Made by a program: the position numbers and the translations under genes. Under the pieces are notes generated by a model. That model had not been told where the DNA came from. It worked only from the letters and a program-made list of their open reading frames with translations, and made no database searches. Below, piece by piece: positions 37,370-47,373 of a stretch of DNA of 64,000 nucleotides; the first letter of the stretch is position 1; every line of letters begins with the position of its first letter. The DNA is from Coriobacteriaceae bacterium. GTDB lineage: Bacteria > Actinomycetota > Coriobacteriia > Coriobacteriales > Coriobacteriaceae. The stretch spans positions 3,602 through 67,601 of the forward strand of contig CABJBO010000009.1 of the NCBI GenBank assembly GCA_902363875.1, read 5' to 3'.

Positions 37370-40367
37370 ATCGCTCGACCAGCACGCGATTGAGCCGCCC
37401 CTCCACCAAGCGCTCGTATAGATGCCGCGTCTCGGGCTCGGGTACGCCATTGACCTGTTCCCTTAGATGGTGCATATGCCCGCTGTATAGCTCGACGATA
37501 TCGCGCCGCCGCCCCGCCGCACTGTAGACGCGCATGGCGCAGCGCACCATATCCTCACGCGCCGTTTCCTGTCGAAGCCCCGACTCCGCCAGCCAAATCG
37601 CCGACTGCAAATCGTTTTCTTCTAGAGCGGCATTTGCTCCCTTAATCATGCAATCGATGTACTTTGACTGCATAATGCGTCGCATACGCAAAAAGTAGGT
37701 GGGGTTACAGCCATTGGGAACATACAGCGGTCCGGCATAAAGCTGCTCAATCTTAAGGCACAGCTCAACTAAATGGGGCCCGCGCGCACCCGTGCGATTT
37801 CCCAAAACCTCGCGGCTTATCTGGTCAAACAGCCGTACATCGGTCTTGACGTAGTCGCCGTTGAGTCCGATGCATTCATTTTGGATGAGCACACACGACT
37901 TGCCATCCGGCGTCGGTCCCAAAGCCGACCGCAAGCGCGATATCGTCGAGTACAGGTTGTTGCGGGCGCTATTGAACTCGGCATGGGGCCACAACTCCAT
38001 GGCCAGCGTCTCACGATCGACGAGCGCATCCATGCCCAGCGCAAGCCGCTCGGCAAGTGTCGCCGCCTTCTTGCGGCGCCACATTTTGTCCGTGATGGGA
38101 AACCCGTCGCGCTCGGCGCGAAACGCACCAAACATGCGAATCTCGATATGGTCGATGGTATCAACGGCTTCAACCTCGCCGGCCTGGAACAGGCGCTCGC
38201 CCTCCCCTTCCAGATCATCGCGCAGCGAGTACCGCGACAGCTCGCGCACGGGAAGCTTCTTGCGAATCCTGGTCGCCGGCTCGCCCAGACAATGCATGGC
38301 AAGGCGCGCAAAGAGCCGATACGATGGCTCCAGAATCCCCGCACGATTCATGGACATCCAGGCCGCAAGATCGCTGTCTCGGCCCGCACAGGCCAAATGC
38401 AGCGCCACCATCCAGGCCTCCGCTCCACCAACCTGCGTCTGGCTTATATCGAGTAGCTCCGCTTCCTCGCGCACCGAAACCATCGAGGTGTTACGCAGAT
38501 ACGCCGCGCGCTCCAACAGCAATGCGTTATCGCGCATGTACGCAATCGACTCCTCGGCAAGTTTGAGCACTTGGACCGCACGGAACTTTGCATTAACCGG
38601 CCGTCCCTCTGCCAGCGACTGCCAGCCTTCTAGCAACAGGCCAAACAGCTGAATCTGGTTGTCGCGCATGCGCACGGCAAAACGATCGAGCTCGTTGAAT
38701 GCCGCGTCGTCGGTTACCGGCAAGCCGGAAAGGAGCCGCCGTGCCGCCAACACCATGCGCACCCAGATAGCCATCGCCTTAAGCCCACGTACGTCGAGCG
38801 CCTCCCGCACCACCGTCATCTCGTCGTCGCGCTCGTCGGTTCCCGCAAACGACCCGTCAAAAAGCTCCACCAGCATGCTGTCGGCCCGTATAACAATCCC
38901 CGCGATGTCGAGCTCGCAGTCGTAGGCCTTGCTCGTTTTGAGCTGCTGTAGAACGCCGCCGTCATCTCCCCGCTCGGTCAGGCAGCGCTTGACCTCGATA
39001 TGCGCGGACAACATATCGAGTGCGGTATGGGATGTCTCGATTTCTGGCGCGGTCAGGTTCGTAGGAAGCCCAAGCCCGTTGTCCCCATAGCAAACAGCCG
39101 TCAGTGTCTGGGCCACCCTCCATGAAACAGGGTCTATTTCGCAGGCCGCCCGTTCGCCCCCGCGCTCGATGACCGATGCCATATAGCGAGCGAGCTTTGT
39201 ATTGGACACGCTGACCGCTGCCAGATATACGCCAAGCGCCTCGGCAGGCGTTGGCTCTGGAGCCGGATCCTCGGCATCGATCGTGCCCAGCGCTGCTCGG
39301 CAGATATCGGCCCCGTGCCCCGTCAGAGCCAGATCGACCCCATACTGCCCAGCAAGTTCAAGGACCGCATCACGGTCCAAAAAGGCGTCCGCCAGGCCCA
39401 TCGCCGCATCGCATCGGCCCGCCTTAAGCAAAATCCGGGCCGCCCTCGGAACAAGTTCGGGGCGAACCTCGGCCACCAACTTACGCAAGCGCAAGCGTCC
39501 GTTATCCTCCGTGCCCAGACACGTAAAACTCCGCTCGGCGGGGTCCAAGCCAAAGATCGGGTAGTCGCGTACGAAGTAGGACTGGTCGACCATCGATAGC
39601 CTCACCCCGCAAGCCTCGAGTTCTGCGATATTGCCCTCGCCCATCAAAATCATGAGACATGCCACGCAAAACAGTGCATTATTGTCGAGCGAAGCCAAGT
39701 CGACAAGTGCCGCGCCATATACGTTGACAATCTCGTTTTCGAGCAGACCGGCTACGTCGCCTTGGCCATACAGACCCGTCTGCAATGCCGAAACGAGCTC
39801 GGGCACGCCCTGCGTGAGCTGATAAAAGTCGAGCGATGTGCTGATCGAAAACGCCGATGCCCACGCCGAATACTCATAGGCATGCACCTTGAGCATCTGC
39901 GCATTGATCTTAACCGAATCGCCCAGCCCATGAATCAGTTGACGATTTGAAGGACGGCAGGAGATAAAGACCCCCACCCCCATAGCGCGCAGGCCGCGAA
40001 TCCTGTCGATGAGGTCTTCGGTATCGTGCTGATCGAGGTTTGGCACATTATCAATCGCGATAAGGGAGTGCGGTTTGTCTTTGAGTTCTTCGGTAACCAC
40101 CTCGAGCTGCATAAACACCTCGCGCCCAGTGGCGCGATCGGCCTCGATAATCCGCACGGGGCCTCGCGTCGGGTCGCATTTAACCTCATGGGTGTACTGC
40201 AGCAGCACCGAGGTCTTCCCAAACCCGTCGGGCGCATAAAGAACCACGATGCCGGCCTTTCGGCCCTTGGCGAGAAGCTCATTCATCAAGCGTTCGCGTC
40301 GCACCATATAGCCACCGCCCAGCGGCATCAGCTCGAGGTCGTCCATTCTGCCCAAATCGTTTACCAT
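37368..40367 (-). CDS. Large STAND-type regulator with BTAD domain
   Basis: This 999-residue protein has an N-terminal P-loop ATPase (YAPDGFGKTS, residues 44-53), a long helical middle of TPR type, a winged-helix DNA-binding domain (from about residue 740: IEIRMFGAFRAERDGFP, then ARNNLYSTISRLRSALG) and a C-terminal BTAD helical domain. This order is shared by MalT/SARP-like activators. The target is unknown and neither neighbour shares its strand. The ATG at 40367 follows GAGGAG. It ends inside the yhbY terminator. Confidence 0.85.
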   Translation of the reverse strand: MVNDLGRMDDLELMPLGGGYMVRRERLMNELLAKGRKAGIVVLYAPDGFGKTSVLLQYTHEVKCDPTRGPVRIIEADRATGREVFMQLEVVTEELKDKPHSLIAIDNVPNLDQHDTEDLIDRIRGLRAMGVGVFISCRPSNRQLIHGLGDSVKINAQMLKVHAYEYSAWASAFSISTSLDFYQLTQGVPELVSALQTGLYGQGDVAGLLENEIVNVYGAALVDLASLDNNALFCVACLMILMGEGNIAELEACGVRLSMVDQSYFVRDYPIFGLDPAERSFTCLGTEDNGRLRLRKLVAEVRPELVPRAARILLKAGRCDAAMGLADAFLDRDAVLELAGQYGVDLALTGHGADICRAALGTIDAEDPAPEPTPAEALGVYLAAVSVSNTKLARYMASVIERGGERAACEIDPVSWRVAQTLTAVCYGDNGLGLPTNLTAPEIETSHTALDMLSAHIEVKRCLTERGDDGGVLQQLKTSKAYDCELDIAGIVIRADSMLVELFDGSFAGTDERDDEMTVVREALDVRGLKAMAIWVRMVLAARRLLSGLPVTDDAAFNELDRFAVRMRDNQIQLFGLLLEGWQSLAEGRPVNAKFRAVQVLKLAEESIAYMRDNALLLERAAYLRNTSMVSVREEAELLDISQTQVGGAEAWMVALHLACAGRDSDLAAWMSMNRAGILEPSYRLFARLAMHCLGEPATRIRKKLPVRELSRYSLRDDLEGEGERLFQAGEVEAVDTIDHIEIRMFGAFRAERDGFPITDKMWRRKKAATLAERLALGMDALVDRETLAMELWPHAEFNSARNNLYSTISRLRSALGPTPDGKSCVLIQNECIGLNGDYVKTDVRLFDQISREVLGNRTGARGPHLVELCLKIEQLYAGPLYVPNGCNPTYFLRMRRIMQSKYIDCMIKGANAALEENDLQSAIWLAESGLRQETAREDMVRCAMRVYSAAGRRRDIVELYSGHMHHLREQVNGVPEPETRHLYERLVEGRLNRVLVER

Positions 40368-40815
40368 GCCCGCTCCTCAACTCGACCGTATGGACACTGT
40401 AACCGCAAGACCATACAAGCCGCGCTATGAATAGAGCGACCTTGTGTTCTAGGTTGTCTTTTGGTACGCAAGCGGCAAGTTTTTGTACAGCGAGGGCCGA
40501 TTGTTATTAATCCCCCGACTAATCGGTCTTTAAGCAGGTAAATGAGCTTGTCAGCTTGTCCCATCTAAGCGGCAGTGTAACGCAAATGAACAAGGTTCAG
40601 CTATGTCATTCAACTCGCCTAGCACCCGCTACCGTCTACGACCTTTTAGTGGCATTTTTGCATAGAATCTGGTATGGAATGAATCAAGCTGTTGGGCATC
40701 CGGCATTCGTCAAGCTTGCGGCAAGATTTTGGTCAAGCGGGCGGAGAGGGATAACAAAAAGGCCCCCGCAAAGCGGAGGCCTTAGGCAAGGCTATGTCGA
40801 GATGCAGGATTCGCG
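40368..40815. other. Intergenic, regulator leader and nagB 3' region
   Basis: No gene is supported. The right part holds the nagB terminator: AAGGCCCCCGC (40759-40769) pairs with GCGGAGGCCTT (40773-40783), with a minus-strand T run after it. The left part should contain the promoter of the large regulator gene; I see no strong boxes. Confidence 0.5.
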
Positions 40816-41544
40816 CTACTCGCAGAGCGAAAGGGCGGCCTCGTCGGCAACGACAACGCAGTTGGTGTGCAGCTGCAGGATCGAAGCCGGGCACGCGGGC
40901 GTAACCGGACCATAGCACATGTCATACACGGCCTGAGCCTTGGCCTCGCCGTTGGCGACGACTAGGATCATGCGGGCATACATGATGGTCTGGGTACCCA
41001 TGGTGTAGGCCTGACGGGGAACATCGTCGATGCTGTCGAACAGGCGGCTGTTGGCCTGAATGGTGCTCTCGGTGAGGTCGACGCAGTGCGTGCCCTTGGA
41101 GAAGTGGTCATCGGGCTCGTTGAAGCCGATGTGGCCGTTGTTGCCAATGCCGAGCAGCTGCAGATCCGGGTAACCGGCGGCGGCGACGATCTTGTCGTAC
41201 TCAGAGCAGGCAGCGGCGGCGTCGGGGTTGGAACCGTCGGGCACATGCGTGTTGTTCAGGTCGATGTTGATGTGATCGAAGAAGTTCTCACGCATAAAGT
41301 AGTGATAGCTCTGGGGATCGTCGTGCGAAAGGCCGCGATACTCGTCCAGGTTGTAGGTGCTGACCTCGGCAAAGTCGACGTCGCCCTTCTCGTACCAAGC
41401 AGCGAGCTGCTTGTAGGCACCGATCGGGGTGGAGCCAGTGGCAAGGCCCAGCACACAGTCGGGCTTGAGGATAACCTGCGCCGAGATAATATTGGCGGCC
41501 TTGCGGCTCATATCCTCGTAGTCTTTAGCTTTAATGATCTTCAT
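40816..41544 (-). CDS. nagB: Glucosamine-6-phosphate deaminase
   Basis: The 242-residue enzyme converts glucosamine-6-phosphate to fructose-6-phosphate and ammonia. Motifs are LGLATGSTPIGAY (phosphate loop), NLDEYRGL (catalytic Asp) and LGIGNNGHIGFNEP. It has the short bacterial form without the allosteric C-terminal extension of E. coli. The ATG at 41544 follows AAAGGA. With glmM nearby it balances amino-sugar use and synthesis. Confidence 0.95.
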   Translation of the reverse strand: MKIIKAKDYEDMSRKAANIISAQVILKPDCVLGLATGSTPIGAYKQLAAWYEKGDVDFAEVSTYNLDEYRGLSHDDPQSYHYFMRENFFDHINIDLNNTHVPDGSNPDAAAACSEYDKIVAAAGYPDLQLLGIGNNGHIGFNEPDDHFSKGTHCVDLTESTIQANSRLFDSIDDVPRQAYTMGTQTIMYARMILVVANGEAKAQAVYDMCYGPVTPACPASILQLHTNCVVVADEAALSLCE

Positions 41545-41816
41545 TACGCGTCCTTTCTCGTACAAGAGAGGCAAGGCTCCCCTTACAAGCACTTGCCCGC
41601 GGCCCGCGTCGGCCGCAACCAACGTGTGCGGCCACCAGGGCGAGGTCGCGTAATGTATGTGTCTCGTGTCTAGCCGCGTCGAGGCCCCTGCCCGTCCACG
41701 GTGACCCGAAGCCTTTTAGCTTCGGACAAACCCCATCTTGCCACGGAGGGCGTCCTCTTTCAAGTGCGCCCTCCGTAAACGTGTTTGAATTGTAGGCTAA
41801 TGGCCACGTGCACTTG
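41545..41816. other. Intergenic with two hairpins
   Basis: CCGAAGC...GCTTCGG (41707-41726) and ACGGAGGGCG...CGCCCTCCGT (41742-41776) are clear stem-loops downstream of the EIIA gene and upstream of nagB. Neither has a long T run. They may terminate the EIIA transcript or structure the nagB leader. Confidence 0.4.
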
Positions 41817-42314
41817 CTAGCGCTCGCGAGCAACGATGAGCTGGTCCATCTCTTCGACATGCACGCCAACGGAGCCCTTGATGCTCGAGAACTCAACGGA
41901 GTTGCACACTAAGATGGGAACCGTCACATCGTAGCCCTCAGCAGCAATTGCCTCGCGATCGAACTCAATGAGCACATCGCCCTTATGGACGATGTCACCC
42001 ACTTGCGCATGTACGGTAAAGTGCTTGCCCTCAAGCTGAACAGTGTCCAAACCAACGTGGATGAGCACGTCCAAGCCATCGACCGTGTTAAGCGCAACAG
42101 CGTGTCCCGTGGGAAAAATGGCCTCGACCTTGGCATCAGCCGGTGCAATCACACGCGTGCCGGTAGGCTGAATCGCCACGCCCTGGCCCAAAAGCCCGGT
42201 GGCAAATGTCTGGTCGTTTACCTCGGACAACGGAATGACGTCGCCCGAGATGGGAGCATCCAGCGTAAGGACTCGACCACGCATACCAAAAGACCTTAGG
42301 ACTTTAGTGAACAT
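41817..42314 (-). CDS. Stand-alone glucose-type PTS EIIA
   Basis: The 165-residue protein has the EIIA-Glc fold signatures: PISGDVIPL, GQGVAIQPTG, phosphorylated His86 in VLIHVGLDTVQLEGK, and the partner His71 in PTGHAVAL. It accepts phosphate from HPr and passes it to EIIB domains. The EIIBC at 23503-24972 lacks a fused EIIA, so this protein is a candidate partner. The ATG at 42314 follows GAGGGGG at short spacing; an ATG ten codons on has no site. Confidence 0.9.
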   Translation of the reverse strand: MFTKVLRSFGMRGRVLTLDAPISGDVIPLSEVNDQTFATGLLGQGVAIQPTGTRVIAPADAKVEAIFPTGHAVALNTVDGLDVLIHVGLDTVQLEGKHFTVHAQVGDIVHKGDVLIEFDREAIAAEGYDVTVPILVCNSVEFSSIKGSVGVHVEEMDQLIVARER

Positions 42315-42385
42315 GCTCCCCCTCGGACATACCAATCGACCAAAATAGCCTTAACAGTTTACCACTTGGCACTCGTTTTTGACCA

Positions 42386-43723
42386 TTAGGGAAGTTCGCG
42401 CTTGACAACCTCGACGATGTCGTCAACAACGCGCTGGGTCAGCTCGTGCGTCTCGGCCTCGGCCATAACGCGGACCAGCGGCTCGGTACCGCTCGGGCGC
42501 ACCAGAATGCGGCCGCGGCCGTCAAGCTCCTTCTCGGCAGCAGCGACGGCATCCCAGATGGGCTGGCAATCGTCCAGACCAGCCTTGTTGTCGGAATGCA
42601 CGTTGACGAGTACCTGCGGGTACTTCTTCATGATGCCGGCAAGATCGGTGAGGGTGCGACCGGTGCGCTTAAGCACGGCCAGCAGCTGAAGAGCCGTCAC
42701 CAGGCCGTCACCGGTGGTGTTGTGCTCCAGGAAGATGATGTGGCCGGACTGTTCGCCGCCGATGACGGCACCGTCCGCAAGCATACGCTCCAAAACGTAG
42801 CGGTCGCCCACAGCGGTCTGAACCATCTCGAAGCCCTGCTCCTTCATAGCGATGGAGAAGCCAAGGTTGCACATGACGGTCGAGACGATCTCGGAGTTGG
42901 CGAGCTTGCCGCGGGCGGCGAGGTCAGAACCGCAGATAGCCAGGATGTAGTCGCCGTCGATCTCATTGCCCTCGCTGTCCACGAACAGTACGCGGTCGGC
43001 GTCGCCGTCGTGGGCCAGACCGATGTCAGCATGGGTGCGCAGCACGAGCTCGCGCAGGGGCTCGAGGTGCGTAGAGCCGCACTCGACATTGATGTCGGTG
43101 CCGCAGTAATCGGTGTTGATGGCATGGACCGTGGCACCCAGGCGCTGCAGCGCGGCAGGCGTGGTCTGGCAGGAAGCACCGTGACCGCAGTCGACGGCAA
43201 CCACCAGGCCATCGAGCCTCAGGCCATCAAGCGTATCGATGGCGTGGTCGACGTATGCCTTGCGAGCGTCCTTCATCTTGATGATGTGGCCCACGCCGGC
43301 ACCGGTCGGCAGCGTGTCGGCAGCCATGGCTTCCTCGGACATGACCCAGGCGCTGATCTCTTCCTCGACCGCATCGGGAAGCTTCATGCCCTTGCGGCTA
43401 AAGAACTTGATGCCGTTGAACTCCGGCGGATTATGCGAAGCAGAGATGACGATGCCGCCGTCGAGCTCATTCTGGACGGTGAGCAGCGCCACGGCAGGCG
43501 TGGGGATGACGCCGCAGCAGTGCGGACGACCGCCCTCGGCCATGATGCCGGCGGTCAGAGCGCTCTCGAGCATAGTACCCGAAAGACGCGTGTCGCGGCC
43601 GACGCAGATATCCGGACCAAGGAACTTGGTCGCCGCGCGGCCCAGGCGAAACGCGAGGTCGCACGAAAGGTCGGCATTGGCGACGCCACGGACGCCGTCG
43701 GTACCGAAGATGTTCTGGGGCAT
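42386..43723 (-). CDS. glmM: Phosphoglucosamine mutase
   Basis: The 445-residue enzyme interconverts glucosamine-6-phosphate and glucosamine-1-phosphate for UDP-GlcNAc and peptidoglycan synthesis. It shows the phosphoserine motif ISASHNPPE (Ser96), the metal loop DGDADRVLF and the C-terminal phosphate site RPSGTEPLVRVM. GFDTDG-type start reads IFGTDGVRG. It lies downstream of rplM-rpsI on the same strand, after a terminator. Confidence 0.96.
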   Translation of the reverse strand: MPQNIFGTDGVRGVANADLSCDLAFRLGRAATKFLGPDICVGRDTRLSGTMLESALTAGIMAEGGRPHCCGVIPTPAVALLTVQNELDGGIVISASHNPPEFNGIKFFSRKGMKLPDAVEEEISAWVMSEEAMAADTLPTGAGVGHIIKMKDARKAYVDHAIDTLDGLRLDGLVVAVDCGHGASCQTTPAALQRLGATVHAINTDYCGTDINVECGSTHLEPLRELVLRTHADIGLAHDGDADRVLFVDSEGNEIDGDYILAICGSDLAARGKLANSEIVSTVMCNLGFSIAMKEQGFEMVQTAVGDRYVLERMLADGAVIGGEQSGHIIFLEHNTTGDGLVTALQLLAVLKRTGRTLTDLAGIMKKYPQVLVNVHSDNKAGLDDCQPIWDAVAAAEKELDGRGRILVRPSGTEPLVRVMAEAETHELTQRVVDDIVEVVKRELP

Positions 43724-43774
43724 AGGATCGCTCCTTCCCTAGCAGGCGATATGCAACCGCCCACCCTAGTCGAA

Positions 43775-43816
43775 AAAGAAAAGCGGGACCCGCCGAGGAA
43801 TCGGCAGGCCCCGCTT
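43775..43816 (-). terminator. Terminator of rplM-rpsI
   Basis: Arms 43801-43816 and 43781-43796 form a long GC-rich stem with a few mismatches, followed by a T-rich stretch on the minus strand. Confidence 0.8.
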
Positions 43817-43846
43817 GTACATTGTATCTCGAAAGGAGATAAAACC

Positions 43847-44242
<396 letters not shown>

Positions 44243-44244
44243 CT

Positions 44245-44688
44245 TTAAGCCTCCAGCTCAATCTTCGTGGGGTTCTGGGCAGCGTGCGGATGCTCGGCAC
44301 CAGCGTAGACCTTAAGCTTGGTCATCTGGGCACGGCCGAGGGTGGTCTTGGGCAGCATACCGCGAACGGCGCGCTCGATGACCTTCTCCGGGTGCTTCTC
44401 CATAGCCTGGCGGAAGCTCTCAGCCTTGAGGCCGCCGTTGTAGCCGCTGTGGCGATAATAGGTCTTCGTGTCGGCCTTGTTACCGGTAAGCTGGACCTTA
44501 TCGGCGTTGATGACGACAACGAAGTCGCCGCAGTCGCTGTTGGGCGTGAACTGGGGCTTGTTCTTACCGCGCAGGATCATTGCGATCTGGGTGGCAAGAC
44601 GGCCCAGGACAGCACCATCGGCGTCGACGAGAACCCAGTTGCGCTGGACCTCGCCCTGCTTGGCGTAGTGAGTCGATTTCGAAATCAC
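44245..44688 (-). CDS. rplM: Ribosomal protein L13
   Basis: The 147-residue protein contains [31 protein letters not shown] and [13 protein letters not shown], all L13 signatures. It is an early 50S assembly protein. Its promoter is visible upstream (44755-44782) and rpsI follows directly. Confidence 0.98.
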   Translation of the reverse strand: MISKSTHYAKQGEVQRNWVLVDADGAVLGRLATQIAMILRGKNKPQFTPNSDCGDFVVVINADKVQLTGNKADTKTYYRHSGYNGGLKAESFRQAMEKHPEKVIERAVRGMLPKTTLGRAQMTKLKVYAGAEHPHAAQNPTKIELEA

Positions 44689-44754
44689 TTAGACTCCTCC
44701 ATGTACAGTACGTGTTGTTACAGAGATTCACGGGGCTCTGCAAGTAACCCGTCC

Positions 44755-44782
44755 ATATTACCCCGCTCGCCGTACGAGTCAA
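44755..44782 (-). promoter_or_regulatory. Promoter of rplM-rpsI
   Basis: On the minus strand TTGACT (44782-44777) and TAATAT (44760-44755) are 16 bases apart, about 65 bases upstream of the rplM start, close to the housekeeping consensus. Confidence 0.7.
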
Positions 44783-44845
44783 CAGGTATTTTGGCTCCGA
44801 CCAGAGTTTCTGCACATGTCATCCACGAGCCGTGACGTTGCAGCG

Positions 44846-45724
44846 CTAGCGCTCGACAAATGCCTCGATATCTCCCAGCAAGCGCTTTGCCTCCTGGCGG
44901 CCCTGGATATACAGGTCGAGAAGCTTGGCCGGATCATGCTCGACATGGCCGACCTCGACCGGCTTTTGCGGAGCGATGACCAGCGCGCGGCCCTCGCGCT
45001 CATACTTCCACAGGTGCATGCGCTGGAGGTTATAGCGGTCGTGGCGCGTCTCGATAGCCTCGAGCAGGTAGGGGTAGTCGGCATAGCGGGCGCGCGCGGC
45101 AGGCATAAACTCGTAGGGCTTTTTCTCGTACGAGCGGTCCTGCGTGACAATGACAACCGCGCGCTCGAAGCCGGCCTCCTCCAGCACATGCTCGATAGGA
45201 ACCGAATCGGCTACGCCGCCGTCGACGTATTTGTGCCCGTCAATCTCGACCGGCGGCGTCACCAGCGGCAACGAGGTCGAGGCACGCACGCAATCGATAT
45301 CGAGCATGGCGTTTTTGACGGGCAGGTAGGCAGCGGTGCCGAATAACATGTCCGTCGCGACAGCATACATTTCGATGGGGCTCGCGTCGAAGGTCTCGTT
45401 ATCGAAGGGGTCTAGGCGATCCTGCACGTCGTTGAAAATAAAGTCGTAGCCGACGATGGAACCCGTGGACGCAAACGATGCGGCGCCCATGAAGCGGTTG
45501 TCGTTGCAGAAAGCCAGGTTGATGCGGTTGGCACGGCCGATCTGGTGCGACTTGTAGTTCACGCCGTTGAGAGCGCCGGCCGATACGCCATATACCGCCG
45601 GAATCTCGACACCGGCCTCCATGAGAACGTCGAGTACGCCTGCGGTAAATTGCCCGCGGAAGCTGCCGCCCTCCAAAACGAGCGCGACCTTGCCGGCGTT
45701 CTTTGCCTTATCTTCTGCAGTCAT
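44846..45724 (-). CDS. Patatin-like phospholipase family protein
   Basis: The 292-residue hydrolase has the oxyanion loop EGGSFRGQFTAG, nucleophile Ser48 in GVSAGAL and catalytic Asp168 in VDGGVADS, giving the patatin Ser-Asp dyad. No signal peptide is visible, so it probably acts on cytoplasmic membrane lipids. It resembles the YjjU-type bacterial subfamily. AGGAGG lies six bases upstream of the ATG. Confidence 0.92.
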   Translation of the reverse strand: MTAEDKAKNAGKVALVLEGGSFRGQFTAGVLDVLMEAGVEIPAVYGVSAGALNGVNYKSHQIGRANRINLAFCNDNRFMGAASFASTGSIVGYDFIFNDVQDRLDPFDNETFDASPIEMYAVATDMLFGTAAYLPVKNAMLDIDCVRASTSLPLVTPPVEIDGHKYVDGGVADSVPIEHVLEEAGFERAVVIVTQDRSYEKKPYEFMPAARARYADYPYLLEAIETRHDRYNLQRMHLWKYEREGRALVIAPQKPVEVGHVEHDPAKLLDLYIQGRQEAKRLLGDIEAFVER

Positions 45725-45811
45725 GTTGACCTCCTGCGATTGCGTTTTGGCTTTCTTCTACCCAGTTTTGGAATGGAGGGCGCATAGGTTTTGGAGTTGA
45801 GGAGATGGAGC

Positions 45812-45950
45812 GGAAAGCGCGTCCCAGTTTGAGGCGGGATTCCGGGATGAACTTTCCGCTTGAGCAGGCATCCGGAAAGCATGTCCCGTTCTGGGCGCGA
45901 ATTCCGGGATGGATTTTCCGCCTGGGCCGCCATTGGGAAAGCGCGTCCCA
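45812..45950. repeat. 62-bp imperfect tandem repeat
   Basis: Units at 45812-45873 and 45874-45935 share GGAAAGC-TGTCCC at the start, ATTCCGGGATG in the middle and TTTCCGC near the end; a third begins at 45936 and breaks off after about 15 bases. Each unit has internal inverted words (GGAAAG/CTTTCC). There is no matching ORF on either strand. Confidence 0.6.
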
Positions 45951-45965
45951 CCCTACGTTGCCGTA

Positions 45966-46221
45966 GCGTTTGCTTAACGCCCGCGCCCTGCACAGAGTTC
46001 GATTCTCCGCGGGTTTGGGGTTCCGTTGATGCGGCGCATGGCCGGCTGAGATTCGATAACATCGCATCCATATTGGGCTGATAGTTTGCGCGGAGAATCC
46101 GCGTATTTGCTTCGCAAATCCGCGCCGGCTTCGGCCGGCTGCCGCCGCTCTCGCCCGCGGGCTACAAACGCTTCGCGTTTGCTTAACGCCCGCGCCCTGC
46201 ATAGAGTTCGATTCTCCGCGG
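45966..46221. repeat. 47-bp direct repeats containing an inverted tmRNA T-arm
   Basis: Segments 45966-46012 and 46175-46221 are identical except one base and are 209 bp apart. Each ends with GAGTTCGATTCTCCGCG (45995-46011, 46204-46220), the exact reverse complement, as read on the plus strand, of 46287-46303 in ssrA. They look like attachment-site or rearrangement scars. The 553-base gap 45725-46277 otherwise holds no gene. Confidence 0.6.
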
Positions 46222-46234
46222 TATCCATATGTAA

Positions 46235-46269
46235 TAAAAAGGCAGGTAGAGACACTTCTCTACCTGCCT
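46235..46269 (-). terminator. Terminator of tmRNA
   Basis: A perfect 12-bp stem (AGGCAGGTAGAG at 46240-46251 with 46258-46269) is followed on the minus strand by five T residues. Confidence 0.88.
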
Positions 46270-46277
46270 GTTACGTA

Positions 46278-46641
46278 TGGTGGAGGCGCGGAGAATCGAA
46301 CTCCGGTCCACGAAAGCCCCCTGATTGGCATCTCCAAGCTCAGTCGCTGGTTTTGTCTCGGACGCTTTGCGCGCAGCGACACGCTCGCGGCGTCCTAACC
46401 GGTTCGGTCTTAGCCTGCGCCATACCGATTACGTGCGCAGGAGCATTCCCCTAAAATGACGTCGCGCCGGTGTCGGGGAAATCACCGGGTTGACGCGCCG
46501 CTATAAACTAAGCAGCGAGAGCCATAGGCTCAAAAGAAGAGTTGTTGTCAATTCAATTTGACGGTACCCCTGTTTAACGAGGCGAGGAGACCTCGGCTTG
46601 CTTCCTCTCTCAGAGCTATCGTGTCGAAACCAGTCGCCCCC
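46278..46641 (-). ncRNA. ssrA: Transfer-messenger RNA
   Basis: The minus strand begins GGGGGCGACTGGTTTCGACA, the standard tmRNA 5' end, and ends with a T arm GGAGTTCGATTCTCC, acceptor CGCCTCC and encoded ACCA. The tag reading frame ends in codons for DNNSSFEPMALAA before TAG, with the ALAA degradation signal. Length is 364 nt. It rescues stalled ribosomes together with SmpB. A terminator follows. Confidence 0.96.
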
Positions 46642-46880
46642 GAATGTCGGGAAAGTCTGGATGGCATTGGGCACGCAAGCACCCAACACCCGTCGACTTT
46701 TCAAGGAGCATGCAGGGCGAGCCCCGCTTGTGGAGTGTTATCTTACCACGTTCTGAAAGCGGACAGCTGTTCTATGCACGAGCTGTGAAGACCCCAATGT
46801 GCGCCGCACTTCGCACTTTTGCCACCGATCGCGTAACGTATATTTTCGCCAAGCAAAATTGACCCGTCGAAAGGACCGTT

Positions 46881-47315
46881 ATGGATACCAAGCAGCAACT
46901 CGTCAATGCCCTCGCAGGCCTGGGCTCAACCATTACCGAAGCTATGGATGTCATCGAAGGCTTTGTCCCCTGCGGACATCCCGCCCTCACGGTTTCGAAC
47001 GCACTCGTCGCGCTGGACGCTAACGATGATGTGGCTCTCGCCCAGCAGCTTGAGACCGTCGAGGGCTTTATCGACCACGTGAGTGAGAACCGCGGCGTGG
47101 CCGCCTACCACGGCATCGAGGTCGAACTCGCGGGTCCCAAAGCCGATCTGCTCGCAGCAATCCGCGAGGTAGGCGCCCTTATGCAGACCGCAGGCGTCAA
47201 GAACACCCAGGTCAACGAGTGGGTCTACCGCAGTCTGGCAGCACTCGACAGCTCCGACGAAAAGGCAGCCGAGCAGCTCGCAGAAAGTCCCGCCATTAAG
47301 GCCGAGCTTTTGTAA
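46881..47315 (+). CDS. Hypothetical small helical protein
   Basis: The 144-residue product (start MDTKQQLVNALAGLGSTITE) is acidic and mostly helical, with a single Cys and no signal peptide or membrane helix. AAAGGA precedes the ATG. I recognise no family. It stands alone between ssrA and the convergent PIN gene. The regular Ala/Leu heptad-like spacing suggests a helical bundle, perhaps a regulatory or structural protein. Confidence 0.55.
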   Translation: MDTKQQLVNALAGLGSTITEAMDVIEGFVPCGHPALTVSNALVALDANDDVALAQQLETVEGFIDHVSENRGVAAYHGIEVELAGPKADLLAAIREVGALMQTAGVKNTQVNEWVYRSLAALDSSDEKAAEQLAESPAIKAELL

Positions 47316-47373
47316 ATAGAAGGCGCGGGTCCCTTGGCGCATCGTCGTCCAAGAGGCCCACAAACAGTTCGCG

